Positions 1 to 8,121 of a stretch of 64,000 bases of DNA are shown here, piece after piece. Location: contig NHBR02000079.1 of NCBI GenBank assembly GCA_002167435.2, forward strand, positions 31,733 to 95,732, read 5' to 3'. The translations under genes were made by a program, and so were the position numbers. This DNA comes from Allomuricauda sp. TMED12 (GTDB taxonomy: Bacteria > Bacteroidota > Bacteroidia > Flavobacteriales > Flavobacteriaceae). How positions within the stretch are numbered: position 1 is the stretch's first letter; each line of letters starts with the position of its first letter. Below the pieces are notes generated by a model. The model saw only the letters and a program-made list of their open reading frames with translations. It did not search any database and was not told the DNA's origin.

Positions 1-1
1 C

Positions 2-391
2 ATTTTGGCCACATTTTATCTCTATTTTGGATGGGAAGCCTATGCTGCAGTGTTGGTTGGTGGCATTTATAATATAGGAATCAATAGTTATTTGGTACTT
101 TGGGGAGGCGCCTATGTAAAAACTCCGATTGAGCTGACCTCCAACAAAAAAGCATTTGGAGATAAACAGGCCTTTAACGCCAAAACACTATTGCTCACTT
201 TGCCCAAATTGGTGTTACCCATTATAATTTATGCCATTGGCCATTTTTTGATTAGTCCCACTGCAGGGTACATTTTTGTAGCTGTTTTTGGATTACTTGG
301 ATTTGCCTTCAAGGAAAAGGTGTTTACCATGATTGAGGGCATTTACAAAAAAGAAAAGTACAAAACACTGCAAGCATATAAACAGAAATAA
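2..391 (+). CDS. C-terminal part of a DUF5687-type membrane protein (ABC exporter subunit), truncated by the window start
   Basis: The reading frame is open from the first bases, so the true start lies upstream of the window. The visible 129 residues contain at least three hydrophobic segments and a basic tail ending in KEKYKTLQAYKQK. The sequence resembles the end of DUF5687 proteins, large multi-pass membrane proteins of Bacteroidota. The ATPase gene follows 23 bp downstream, which fits a membrane subunit paired with its ATPase. The substrate cannot be inferred. The family call rests on resemblance and neighbour, not on a search. Confidence 0.7.
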   Translation: MLATFYLYFGWEAYAAVLVGGIYNIGINSYLVLWGGAYVKTPIELTSNKKAFGDKQAFNAKTLLLTLPKLVLPIIIYAIGHFLISPTAGYIFVAVFGLLGFAFKEKVFTMIEGIYKKEKYKTLQAYKQK

Positions 392-414
392 CACACCATT
401 AATACATAAAATAC

Positions 415-1110
415 ATGATCACAGTTCATAATTTAACCAAGACCTACGGAGAGCAAACCGTATTGAACATTGACCAGTTAGAAATTCCAAAAGGGCAGAG
501 TTTCGGACTGGTAGGAAACAATGGAGCAGGGAAAACAACCTTGTTCAGTCTATTGTTGGATTTGATTCAGCCTTCATCGGGGCACGTTATAAATAAAGAT
601 GTGCAAGTAGATCAGAGTGAAGCTTGGAAACCATTCACTTCTGCCTTTATTGACGAAACCTTTTTAATTGGGTACCTCACTCCAGAAGAATATTTCTACT
701 TTATCGGAGAATTGCGCGGAAGAAACAAGGCCGATGTGGACGCCTTATTGTCCAATTTTGATGATTTTTTCCACGATGAGATATTGGGCCAGAAAAAATA
801 TTTGCGCGACCTTTCCAAAGGAAACCAAAAGAAAGTGGGCATTGTGGCCAGCTTTATCGGTAACCCTGAAGTGGTGATTTTGGATGAACCCTTTGCCAAT
901 TTGGACCCAACCACCCAAATTCGACTAAAAGGAATCATAAAAGACTTAGCGGCCAAAGAAGGCGTAACCGTTCTTGTATCTAGCCATGATTTGATTCACG
1001 TTACCGAAGTCTGTGAACGTATTGTGGTACTGAACAAAGGGGAAATTGTAAAGGACCTACATACTTCTGCGGAGACCATGAAAGAACTGGAAGCTTTCTT
1101 TGCAGGTTGA
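415..1110 (+). CDS. ABC transporter ATP-binding protein
   Basis: This 231-residue protein is a single ABC ATPase domain. Walker A is GNNGAGKTT near residues 34-42, the signature is LSKGNQKKVG, Walker B is VVILDEPFANLD, and a switch histidine lies in SSHDL. The signature is LSKGN rather than LSGGQ, as is common in exporters of this type. The ATG start lies 23 bp after the upstream membrane subunit, so the two are probably co-transcribed and form one exporter at the inner membrane. The substrate is unknown. Confidence 0.93.
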   Translation: MITVHNLTKTYGEQTVLNIDQLEIPKGQSFGLVGNNGAGKTTLFSLLLDLIQPSSGHVINKDVQVDQSEAWKPFTSAFIDETFLIGYLTPEEYFYFIGELRGRNKADVDALLSNFDDFFHDEILGQKKYLRDLSKGNQKKVGIVASFIGNPEVVILDEPFANLDPTTQIRLKGIIKDLAAKEGVTVLVSSHDLIHVTEVCERIVVLNKGEIVKDLHTSAETMKELEAFFAG

Positions 1111-1150
1111 TTGGAAACACTTTATTACATTTATGTTATAAAGTAAAAAC

Positions 1151-1842
1151 ATGAGCAGCGACCTAGATTTGTTGGTTGATTTTTATCAATGGGAAAAGCA
1201 ACGTCTGTTGCTCGAAATTGACGAAAATAAAAGAGAACAAGATTATTTTCAGTAGATTATAGTTACCAGGAATTAGGTCGTATCCAAAGAGAATTGGATT
1301 GCTTGTTGACACTTAAGAATCCAGAGTACCCCAAAATTAAAAACCTAGAAAAGGAAATTGACTTTTACTCAGAAAGAGATTGGCCGCATCCAAAAATGGC
1401 TGAGTATTATGCTCCAAAAGTCGAGGCTTTTAGGAAAGAACTAGAAAAGTTAAAGAGCAAGAAGGAATTTATCTGTTCTGATGAGACTCAAATCCTAGAT
1501 GATGCGCTGTTTTCATTGGTAAATGATGAAATTGAAGGTTTCTCCATTTTTGACGAAATAGAAATGCATTTTAAAATGGATATATCCAAAAATGAAGTCG
1601 GTGAGATTCGATTGGATTTAAAGGTTGGAGAAAGAGCTAGTGCTGAACAATTGAAAAAGCATAGGCTTTCGGATGTCCCAAAATTAATTTATGACGAGTC
1701 CTCTAAAAGTTTGATTGCTCTCTTCAAAGTGGACCGTTTTAAAAATGTGCTTCCCATCAAACAGACGATTTCTAAAATTGTAATTGCAACAAACGGATAC
1801 TGGGGTATCGGGAATACAATTTTCTTAAAACTTCATCCCTGA
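1151..1842 (+). pseudogene. Hypothetical coiled-coil protein gene, frameshifted near its 5' end
   Basis: An ATG at 1151 opens 34 codons (MSSDLDLLVDFYQWEKQR...) ending in TAG at 1253-1255. A second frame, open from 1231, runs to the TGA at 1842 but has no ATG near its start; the first candidate is TTG at 1294. Joined by a -1 shift in the T run at 1246-1249, they give one smooth protein of about 230 residues, with a charged helical N-terminal half and a compact C-terminal half. I do not recognise the family. A one-base loss in the T tract, by mutation or sequencing error, is the simplest reading. If intact, the functional product would be residues from 1294 onward. Confidence 0.5.
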
Positions 1843-1859
1843 TTATCATTTAATGCATT

Positions 1860-1924
1860 TTATCGATAAGCCTTATAATAATCCGCTCATTTTTGAGTTT
1901 AAGGTTACACAAGATTATCGATAA
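1860..1924. promoter_or_regulatory. Pair of identical 10-bp palindromes upstream of sprE
   Basis: TTATCGATAA occurs at 1860-1869 and again at 1915-1924, 55 bp apart, in the short gap before sprE. The second copy ends two bases before the TTG start. Each is self-complementary and they can also pair with each other. They could be operator half-sites or an RNA element masking the start. No binding protein is known to me. Confidence 0.35.
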
Positions 1925-1926
1925 TT

Positions 1927-4458
1927 TTGAAGCTTCATCATACATTTTTAGGTGCCATTGTTTTGGGAGGACTTGTATTTAATGCATGTTCCACCCAAAA
2001 AGACAAATTCATCAACCGAAATTGGCACGCACTCAACACCAAGTACAACACTTTGTACAATGGTAATCTGGCCTTTCAACAGGGGCTGGAAGAAATCAAT
2101 GCCAATTATCGGGATGATTATTGGGAAATTCTTCCTGTGGAACGACTTAAGGTCACCGATGAGATAAAACTCGATTCAGAGGATAACAACCCCAACTTCA
2201 TTATTGCGGAGGAAAAGGCTACCAAGGCCATCCAAAAGCACAGTATGGACATTAAGGACGAGGAGCGCAACCCACAAACAGACGAGGCATTTTTGTTGCT
2301 GGGAAAAGCACGTTATTTTGATCAGCGCTATATCCCTGCCTTGGAATCCTTCAACTATATCCTTCGGAAATATGTGGAGAGCGATAAGCTGAACGAAGCC
2401 ACCATTTGGAGGGAAAAAACCAACATGCGTTTGGATAACCCCGAAGTGGCCATTAAAAACTTGAAGCGCCTGTTCAAGTACGAAAAATTGAAAGATCAAG
2501 AATACGCAGACGCCAATGCGGTTTTGGCCCAGTGTTACATCAACCTAAATATACCCGACACAGCCATCCAGAAACTGAAAATATCCCAAGCCTATACCAA
2601 AAAGAACCCAGAAAAGGGAAGGTACCTTTTCATAATCGGGCAGTTGTACGATCAATTGGGACATAAGGACAGTGCCAACTATGCATACAACAAGGTTATC
2701 GATCTCAACCGCAAATCGCCCAGGGTGTACATGATCAATGCACATCTAAAAAAAATACAGAATACAGAGCTTACCGAGGCAAACAAAGAGGAAATGTTGG
2801 AATACTTGACCGATTTGGAAGAAAATCGCGAGAACAGACCTTTCTTGGACAAGATTTATCGGCAAGTAGCCCAATATCATATGTCTTACGAATCAGATAG
2901 CACGGCCCTGGCCTATTACAACAAATCATTACGGGCGCCCCAAGGGGAACGAAAACTGAATGCCCTGAATTATCAGAGCTTGGCGGATTATTATTTTGAT
3001 GAAGATGAGTATAGAGTTGCAGGCTCTTACTATGATAGTACCTTGACCAATCTCAATGAAAATACAAGAAAGCACCGCAGCATTAAAAAGAGGCTGGATA
3101 ACCTAGAGGACGTTATTAAATATGAAGATGTTGTTCAGCATGCCGATAGCGTAATCACTTTATACCAAATGCCAGTCGCAGAACGCAAGGCTTATTTTGA
3201 AGACTACATCGCCGAAATAAAGCGTAAAGAGGAAGCGGCAGCTGAAAAGGAATTGGAACGAACCACTGCTGGTTTCGCAACATTTGCCAATAGCAAGGGA
3301 GGCAAAGAGAACCAAGGTAAGTTCTATTTCTATAACATAACCAGTTTAGGGTATGGTAAAAACGACTTCAAGACCCGTTGGGGGAATAGAAGTTTGGAAG
3401 ATGATTGGCGCTGGAGCAACAGGTCCAAAATTTCCATTTCCGAAGCAACGGGAGAGGAAGTTGTTGACAGCGAGGAAAATTTAACCGAGGACCAAAAGTA
3501 TTCGGTAGATTATTATTTGGGACAAGTCCCAACCGATGTAACCGAAATAGATAGCCTAAAAGGTGAACGGAACTTTGCCAATTATCAATTAGGGTTGATC
3601 TATAAAGAAAAGTTCAGGGACAATTTGCTGGCTGCGGCGAAGTTGGAGCGCGTATTATCATCGAATCCAGAAGAGCGATTAATACTCCCATCAAAATACA
3701 ACCTTTATAAGATTTACGAGGAAACTGGAAGTCCATTGGCTGTAAGTATGAAGCAGAGCATCATCACTAATCATCCCGATACTCGATATGCAGAAATTTT
3801 ATTGAACCCACAGGCTGTGCTCGATGGAAACACCGATAGTCCAGATGCGAGGTATGCGGCTTTGTTCAAACAATATCAAAAGCAAGAGTTTTTAAGGGTA
3901 ATTACCCAATCGGAAGAGTATATCAACAAATTTACCGGAGACCCTATTGTGCCCAAGTTCGAAATGCTGAAAGCCAATGCCATTGGTCGCTTGCAGGGGT
4001 TTGAGTCTTTTAAGGAGGCTTTGAACTATGTAGCGTTGACCTATCCGAACAATCCCGAAGGGAAAAAAGCGGAGCAAATGGTGGAAGAACAGTTGCCTAA
4101 GTTGGAGAATAATGTGTTCTCCCCAGAAACAGGCTCCTCTGGAACAGGGAATTGGAAAGTAGTGTTCCCTTTTAAAATCAGAAATGATGAACAAGCAACC
4201 AAGCTAAAAAATCGTTTGAAAGAAGTAATCGAAGAACTGCGCTATGACAATATGGTTTCCAAGGACATTTATAATTTGGAAGATGAATTTGTGGTGGTGC
4301 ACGGTTTCCGTTCCAAGGACTTTGCCCTCGGCTTCGCAGAACTTATAAAAAAGAATAGGGACTACCTTATTAAAGATGAGAATTTTGTAGTTTTATCGGA
4401 TAATTACAAAATCATACAAGTCCATAAAAATTTAGAATCATACAAAGCACAATTTTAA
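1927..4458 (+). CDS. sprE: Gliding motility / type IX secretion lipoprotein SprE (PorW)
   Basis: This 843-residue TPR-rich lipoprotein matches the SprE/PorW family of the Bacteroidota type IX secretion system. In that family it is an outer-membrane-associated lipoprotein linking T9SS parts and is needed for secretion and gliding. The signal peptide runs to the lipobox LVFNACS with the lipidated Cys at residue 21. The segment FINRNWHALNTKYNTLYNG follows, then TPR-like helices to about residue 640. The start is TTG at 1927; the frame is closed at 1900 and the TTG gives a complete signal peptide, so it is preferred to any internal ATG. Bactofilin follows 20 bp downstream. Confidence 0.88.
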   Translation: MKLHHTFLGAIVLGGLVFNACSTQKDKFINRNWHALNTKYNTLYNGNLAFQQGLEEINANYRDDYWEILPVERLKVTDEIKLDSEDNNPNFIIAEEKATKAIQKHSMDIKDEERNPQTDEAFLLLGKARYFDQRYIPALESFNYILRKYVESDKLNEATIWREKTNMRLDNPEVAIKNLKRLFKYEKLKDQEYADANAVLAQCYINLNIPDTAIQKLKISQAYTKKNPEKGRYLFIIGQLYDQLGHKDSANYAYNKVIDLNRKSPRVYMINAHLKKIQNTELTEANKEEMLEYLTDLEENRENRPFLDKIYRQVAQYHMSYESDSTALAYYNKSLRAPQGERKLNALNYQSLADYYFDEDEYRVAGSYYDSTLTNLNENTRKHRSIKKRLDNLEDVIKYEDVVQHADSVITLYQMPVAERKAYFEDYIAEIKRKEEAAAEKELERTTAGFATFANSKGGKENQGKFYFYNITSLGYGKNDFKTRWGNRSLEDDWRWSNRSKISISEATGEEVVDSEENLTEDQKYSVDYYLGQVPTDVTEIDSLKGERNFANYQLGLIYKEKFRDNLLAAAKLERVLSSNPEERLILPSKYNLYKIYEETGSPLAVSMKQSIITNHPDTRYAEILLNPQAVLDGNTDSPDARYAALFKQYQKQEFLRVITQSEEYINKFTGDPIVPKFEMLKANAIGRLQGFESFKEALNYVALTYPNNPEGKKAEQMVEEQLPKLENNVFSPETGSSGTGNWKVVFPFKIRNDEQATKLKNRLKEVIEELRYDNMVSKDIYNLEDEFVVVHGFRSKDFALGFAELIKKNRDYLIKDENFVVLSDNYKIIQVHKNLESYKAQF

Positions 4459-4478
4459 CCCCAAAACCCTAGAACACA

Positions 4479-4898
4479 ATGTTTTCTGACAACAAAAAAC
4501 CCCGGCCTATGAATGAGTTTGGCGGACAGCCCAATAGAATCGAAAAGAACACCAAAATTAAAGGTGACATCACCTCCGAAGCCGACTTCAGGATAGACGG
4601 TAAATTGGAAGGTAATGTGACCACCTCCGGTAAAGTTGTCATAGGAAAGGATGGCTATATTAACGGAAAAGTAGAATGTGTAAACGCTGATATAGAAGGA
4701 AGGTTCAATGGGGAGCTTATGGTAAAGGATTTACTTTCCCTTAAATCGTCTGCAACTATCGAAGGAACTGTAAGCGTGGCCAAATTGGCCGTAGAACCCG
4801 GAGCTACTTTCAACGCTGCCTGTACCATGGGAAAAGGTGCTGTATCCGCCCCTAAAATGCAGTCCGCAAAGAAAGATGAGCCAGCAAAAGCATCCTAA
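4479..4898 (+). CDS. Bactofilin family polymer-forming cytoskeletal protein
   Basis: This 139-residue protein has the bactofilin (DUF583) beta-helix core at about residues 20-115, with a repeating hydrophobic/glycine pattern: IKGDITSEADFRIDGKLEG, VVIGKDGYINGKV, GELMVKDLLSL. A short polar N-terminus and a Lys/Ala-rich tail flank it. Bactofilins polymerise without nucleotide at the membrane and scaffold cell shape or envelope machines. Its 3' end overlaps atpZ by 23 bp, so it is in one transcription unit with sprE and the ATP synthase genes. Confidence 0.92.
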   Translation: MFSDNKKPRPMNEFGGQPNRIEKNTKIKGDITSEADFRIDGKLEGNVTTSGKVVIGKDGYINGKVECVNADIEGRFNGELMVKDLLSLKSSATIEGTVSVAKLAVEPGATFNAACTMGKGAVSAPKMQSAKKDEPAKAS

Positions 4899-5106
4899 GA
4901 AATACAAAAAAACGATTAACACTGCTGCCCGTTTGTCTGGTTCTGCCATTCAAATGGGCATTGTTATTTATTTAGGCGTGTGGGGAGGAAAATGGCTCGA
5001 TACCCATTTTGAGACCGAGAAAGTGTTCTTACCCATTTGTACAATCTTGGCCGTTGCGATTTCCATATATTTGGTGATACAACAACTGAAAAAAATCAAC
5101 GATTGA
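4876..5106 (+). CDS. AtpZ/AtpI family F0F1 ATP synthase assembly protein
   Basis: This 76-residue protein has two membrane segments (IQMGIVIYLGVWGGKWLD and FLPICTILAVAISIYLVIQQL) joined by a short loop, the usual form of AtpZ/AtpI proteins ahead of ATP synthase operons. They are linked to c-ring assembly or Mg2+ uptake. I chose ATG 4876 (MSQQKHPKKYK) because the open frame further upstream is bactofilin coding sequence. It overlaps bactofilin by 23 bp, and its stop overlaps the next start (TTGA), suggesting translational coupling. Confidence 0.85.
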   Translation: MSQQKHPKKYKKTINTAARLSGSAIQMGIVIYLGVWGGKWLDTHFETEKVFLPICTILAVAISIYLVIQQLKKIND

Positions 5107-5492
5107 AGTTTAAGGCCTTCCCTATATTTTTTGTTTCCTTTTTAGCTTTGGGGTTATTGGGGTTGTTTTTAGCCCAATCCACTTATCTGGAGAACAAAGG
5201 CTACGATATCTCATCCTTACAATTTACAAAAAGCTATGTGCTGAATGCGATAATGGCATTGATCGTTTTTTTTGCCATTTATATTTTTAGGGACAAATAC
5301 CGGGATTTACTTGGTTTCTTTTTTTTGGGAGGGAGCCTTTTAAAGTTTACTCTTTTTTTCATTTTTCTTTATCCAGGTTTTAATCAGGATGGTTCTTTGG
5401 AGCGTTTGGAGTTCCTTGTGTTTTTTGTGCCGTACGGATTTGCCCTGGTACTGGAAACTTTCTTTTTGGTGAAACTGCTTAATACTGTGTAA
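5103..5492 (+). CDS. DUF6168-like small membrane protein ahead of atpB
   Basis: The 129-residue product has four hydrophobic segments: FPIFFVSFLALGLLGLFLA, VLNAIMALIVFFAIYIF, GFFFLGGSLLKFTLFFIFL and FLVFFVPYGFALVLETFFL. It resembles the DUF6168 family seen between atpZ and atpB in Flavobacteriaceae. The likely start is TTG 5103, which overlaps the atpZ stop as TTGA; frame sequence further upstream lies over atpZ. The function is unknown. Its place suggests a role in F0 assembly or membrane insertion, which is inference. Confidence 0.7.
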   Translation: MKFKAFPIFFVSFLALGLLGLFLAQSTYLENKGYDISSLQFTKSYVLNAIMALIVFFAIYIFRDKYRDLLGFFFLGGSLLKFTLFFIFLYPGFNQDGSLERLEFLVFFVPYGFALVLETFFLVKLLNTV

Positions 5493-5570
5493 CAAAGCCT
5501 AGAAATTCTTAGAAAAAAACAAAGAAAAAAATAATACTCAAAAAAGCTTTTTTCTTTTGACCGAGGAATG

Positions 5571-5578
5571 TATTTTTG
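5571..5578 (+). promoter_or_regulatory. Candidate -7 box of a promoter for atpB
   Basis: TATTTTTG matches the Bacteroidota -7 consensus TAnnTTTG and lies 32 bp before the atpB ATG. The only upstream TTTTG (5555-5559) is just 11 bp away, shorter than the usual spacing of about 20 bp, so the -33 element is weak. It may be an internal promoter that separates F0F1 expression from sprE-bactofilin. Confidence 0.4.
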
Positions 5579-5610
5579 CACCAATTTTTGAGGACCCATA
5601 GTTGGATCAT

Positions 5611-6750
5611 ATGCGAAATTCTTTTTTCAGTAAAAAATTAGTTGCCGTAATTTTTTTGATTGCGGGATTTGTATCGGCCCAAAACCATGAGGGAGAAGAA
5701 GTTGAAACAGGTGCCCACGATCTAAAGACACAGATTAAGGAATACATCGACCATCACCTTCTGGATTCTCATGATTTCAACCTGTATTCTTATACTACAG
5801 ACGAAGGTGAACATAAATATATCGGATTCCCACTTCCGGTGATTCTTTGGGACAATGGATTAAAGGTTTTTTCTTCTTCCCAGTTCGAACATGGAGAGAA
5901 TGTTGCCGAAGTAAACGGGAATTACTACACCCTTTATCACAATAAGATTTACAAAACAGACGCTGAAGGAACCATCAATTTTGGTGGCCATCACGCAGAG
6001 GAGATTCACGAAGAAGATGCATTTGGAGAGAATTTGGTAGTGGATGATGCGCATCCGACCAACGAAAAACCATTGGATTTTTCAATTACCAAAAACGTTG
6101 TTTTCATTATGGCCGTGGCGCTTTTAATGTTTTTGGTGTTCCGTTCCATGGCCAAACGATACCAAAAAAGTACTATGCCAAGAGGTTTGGGAAGGTTCTT
6201 GGAGCCTTTGGTGCTTTTTGTTCGTGACGAGATTGCCGTACCAAACATTGGAGAGCATAAACATAAGAAGTACATGAGTTATTTGCTCACTGTCTTCTTT
6301 TTCGTTTGGGTCATCAACCTTTTGGGGCTGACGCCGCTTGGGGTTAATGTAACCAACAACATTGCCGTTACTTTTGCCTTGGCAATGATTACTTATCTTA
6401 TTACAACATTTACAGGAAACAAGAATTACTGGAAGCACATCTTTTGGATGCCAGGCGTGCCCGTTCCCATGAAAATTATATTGGCACCCATCGAATTGTT
6501 GGGAACGCTCATCAAACCATTTTCGTTGATGATTCGTTTATATGCCAACATTACTGCGGGTCACATAGTATTAATGAGTATTATCGGGCTAATGTTCATA
6601 TTTAAGAACTGGATAGGAAGCCCATTGTCCTTCTTGTTGGCATTTGCACTTTCTTTATTGGAACTGTTGGTGGCCGCATTACAGGCATATATTTTTACCA
6701 TGTTGTCTGCCCTATATTTTGGTATGGCGGTTGAAGAGGATCATCATTAA
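5611..6750 (+). CDS. atpB: ATP synthase F0 subunit a
   Basis: This 379-residue protein is subunit a of F0F1 ATP synthase, which forms the proton half-channels beside the c-ring. It has a cleavable signal peptide (FLIAGFVSAQ) and a long periplasmic N-terminal region of about 150 residues, typical of Bacteroidota. A multi-helix core follows, with the conserved channel arginine in KPFSLMIRLYANITAGH and the last helix LLVAALQAYIFTMLSALY. ATG 5611 is preferred to the in-frame TTG at 5602. It is the first gene of the atpBEFHAG run. Confidence 0.96.
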   Translation: MRNSFFSKKLVAVIFLIAGFVSAQNHEGEEVETGAHDLKTQIKEYIDHHLLDSHDFNLYSYTTDEGEHKYIGFPLPVILWDNGLKVFSSSQFEHGENVAEVNGNYYTLYHNKIYKTDAEGTINFGGHHAEEIHEEDAFGENLVVDDAHPTNEKPLDFSITKNVVFIMAVALLMFLVFRSMAKRYQKSTMPRGLGRFLEPLVLFVRDEIAVPNIGEHKHKKYMSYLLTVFFFVWVINLLGLTPLGVNVTNNIAVTFALAMITYLITTFTGNKNYWKHIFWMPGVPVPMKIILAPIELLGTLIKPFSLMIRLYANITAGHIVLMSIIGLMFIFKNWIGSPLSFLLAFALSLLELLVAALQAYIFTMLSALYFGMAVEEDHH

Positions 6751-6786
6751 TTAAGATAGAACGTTTAATTTTTAAATTCATATATC

Positions 6787-6978
6787 ATGACAGGTTTAAA
6801 TTTCGTAGGTGCTGGTTTGATCGTAATCGGAGCAGGATTGGGTATCGGTAGAATCGGTGGACAGGCAATGGAAGCCATTGCTCGCCAACCTGAAGCTTCT
6901 GGTAAAATTCAAACTGCTATGTTGATCGCAGCAGCCCTTATTGAAGGTATCGGTTTCGCCGCTCTTTTTGCAGCTTAA
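6787..6978 (+). CDS. atpE: ATP synthase F0 subunit c
   Basis: The 63-residue protein is the c-ring subunit, two membrane helices joined by a polar loop. Helix 1 carries the glycine pattern GAGLGIGRIGG, the loop is ARQPEASGKIQ, and helix 2 carries the ion-binding Glu53 in ALIEGIGF. The residue after the Glu is Gly rather than Ser/Thr, which argues mildly for proton rather than sodium coupling. A strong hairpin lies just downstream, between atpE and atpF. Confidence 0.97.
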   Translation: MTGLNFVGAGLIVIGAGLGIGRIGGQAMEAIARQPEASGKIQTAMLIAAALIEGIGFAALFAA

Positions 6979-6992
6979 TCCGTAACAGTATT

Positions 6993-7028
6993 AATGAAGG
7001 CCATAGCGGTTGGCTATGGCCCTTCATT
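6993..7028 (+). promoter_or_regulatory. Strong RNA hairpin between atpE and atpF
   Basis: AATGAAGGCCATAGC (6993-7007) pairs with GCTATGGCCCTTCATT (7013-7028) through 15 base pairs with one bulged C and a 5-nt loop. No T tract follows, so it is not a classical terminator. It sits where the c-subunit message ends. A partial terminator or a block to 3' decay would raise atpE expression relative to its neighbours, matching the many c copies per complex. That role is inferred. Confidence 0.65.
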
Positions 7029-7072
7029 GATTTAAAGTGATATAGTTTAAAAGAATTAATATTTTAAGATAA

Positions 7073-7573
7073 ATGGAAAAGTTAATCGAACAGTTTTCCT
7101 TAGGGTTGTTTTTCTGGCAATTGTTGCTCTTTGTGGCCCTTTTGTTCTTGTTGAGGAAATATGCATGGAAGCCAATTCTTGGTGCTGTTGAAAAGCGCGA
7201 AGAAGGTATTAAGGACGCCCTTGATGCCGCTGAAGCTGCAAAAAAGGAAATGCAGAACGTTACTGCGGATAGCGAAAAACTTTTAAGAGAAGCCAGACTG
7301 GAAAGAGATGCTTTGTTAAAAGAGGCCAGAGAGATAAAAGACAGCATTGTTTCTGAAGCCAAAGAGCAAGCTCAGGTTGAGGGAGACAAGATGATCAAGA
7401 AGGCCCAAGCCACAATAGAAAGTGAAAAGAAAGCCGCCGTTGCCGATATTAAAGCGCAAGTAGCTAATTTATCTATTGAAATTGCTGAAAAAGTAATCAA
7501 AGAAGAATTGTCCAGTAAAGGCAAACAACAAAAGTTGGTTGAGGATATGTTGGGCGATATTAAACTGAACTAG
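7073..7573 (+). CDS. atpF: ATP synthase F0 subunit b
   Basis: This 166-residue protein has one N-terminal membrane helix (LGLFFWQLLLFVALLFLL) and then a long charged alpha-helix forming the peripheral stalk dimer. The segment RKYAWKPILGAVEKREEGIKD is typical for subunit b. ATG 7073 follows a 94-bp gap holding a hairpin. The downstream atpH frame begins directly at its stop. Confidence 0.96.
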   Translation: MEKLIEQFSLGLFFWQLLLFVALLFLLRKYAWKPILGAVEKREEGIKDALDAAEAAKKEMQNVTADSEKLLREARLERDALLKEAREIKDSIVSEAKEQAQVEGDKMIKKAQATIESEKKAAVADIKAQVANLSIEIAEKVIKEELSSKGKQQKLVEDMLGDIKLN

Positions 7574-7579
7574 TTGAGC

Positions 7580-8119
7580 ATGAACCAGAACAGGGCAGCC
7601 ATACGCTACGCAAAAGCAACCTTGGATTTCGCAGTCGAAAAGAAAGCGGCAGAAGCCGTTGAAAAAGATATGCGAGAGATAGCTGCGACCATTTCTGATA
7701 GCGAGGAACTTCAGAACCTTTTGGAAAGTCCCATTATAAAATCAGAAGTGAAAAAGAACAGTTTGTTGGAAATCTTCAAGGGTGCCAACGAAATCACAAA
7801 AGGTCTTCTTCAAACATTGATAGGCAATAAGAGAATTGCCATGCTACAGGAAGTGGCGTTCAAATACATCATTCTTCACGAAAAACTGAAGGGTGAGGAG
7901 GTAGCTTATGTGACCACTGCATTTCCATTGACCGCGGAGTTGGAGAAGAAAATTTTGGATACGGTTACCAAGGCAACCGGTAACAAGGTGACCCTTGAGA
8001 ATAAAATCGATGAGAGCATCATCGGAGGATTTGTACTAAGGGTGGGAGACACCCAATACGATGCAAGCATCGCAAACAAATTGAACGGATTAAAAAGAGA
8101 ATTTACAAATAGTCTATAG
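7580..8119 (+). CDS. atpH: ATP synthase F1 subunit delta
   Basis: The 179-residue delta (OSCP) subunit joins the F1 head to the b stalk. It begins with the usual N-terminal helix pattern [18 protein letters not shown] and ends with the conserved [22 protein letters not shown] segment. ATG 7580 ([11 protein letters not shown]) is chosen over the in-frame TTG at 7574. It starts 6 bp after the atpF stop and ends 2 bp before atpA. Confidence 0.95.
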   Translation: MNQNRAAIRYAKATLDFAVEKKAAEAVEKDMREIAATISDSEELQNLLESPIIKSEVKKNSLLEIFKGANEITKGLLQTLIGNKRIAMLQEVAFKYIILHEKLKGEEVAYVTTAFPLTAELEKKILDTVTKATGNKVTLENKIDESIIGGFVLRVGDTQYDASIANKLNGLKREFTNSL

Positions 8120-8121
8120 AA

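Noticed and set aside
5541..5554. AAAAAAGCTTTTTT palindrome considered as a terminator before atpB
   Set aside because: Stem is almost all A-T with no loop, and operon structure suggests read-through. Could be chance in A+T-rich DNA.
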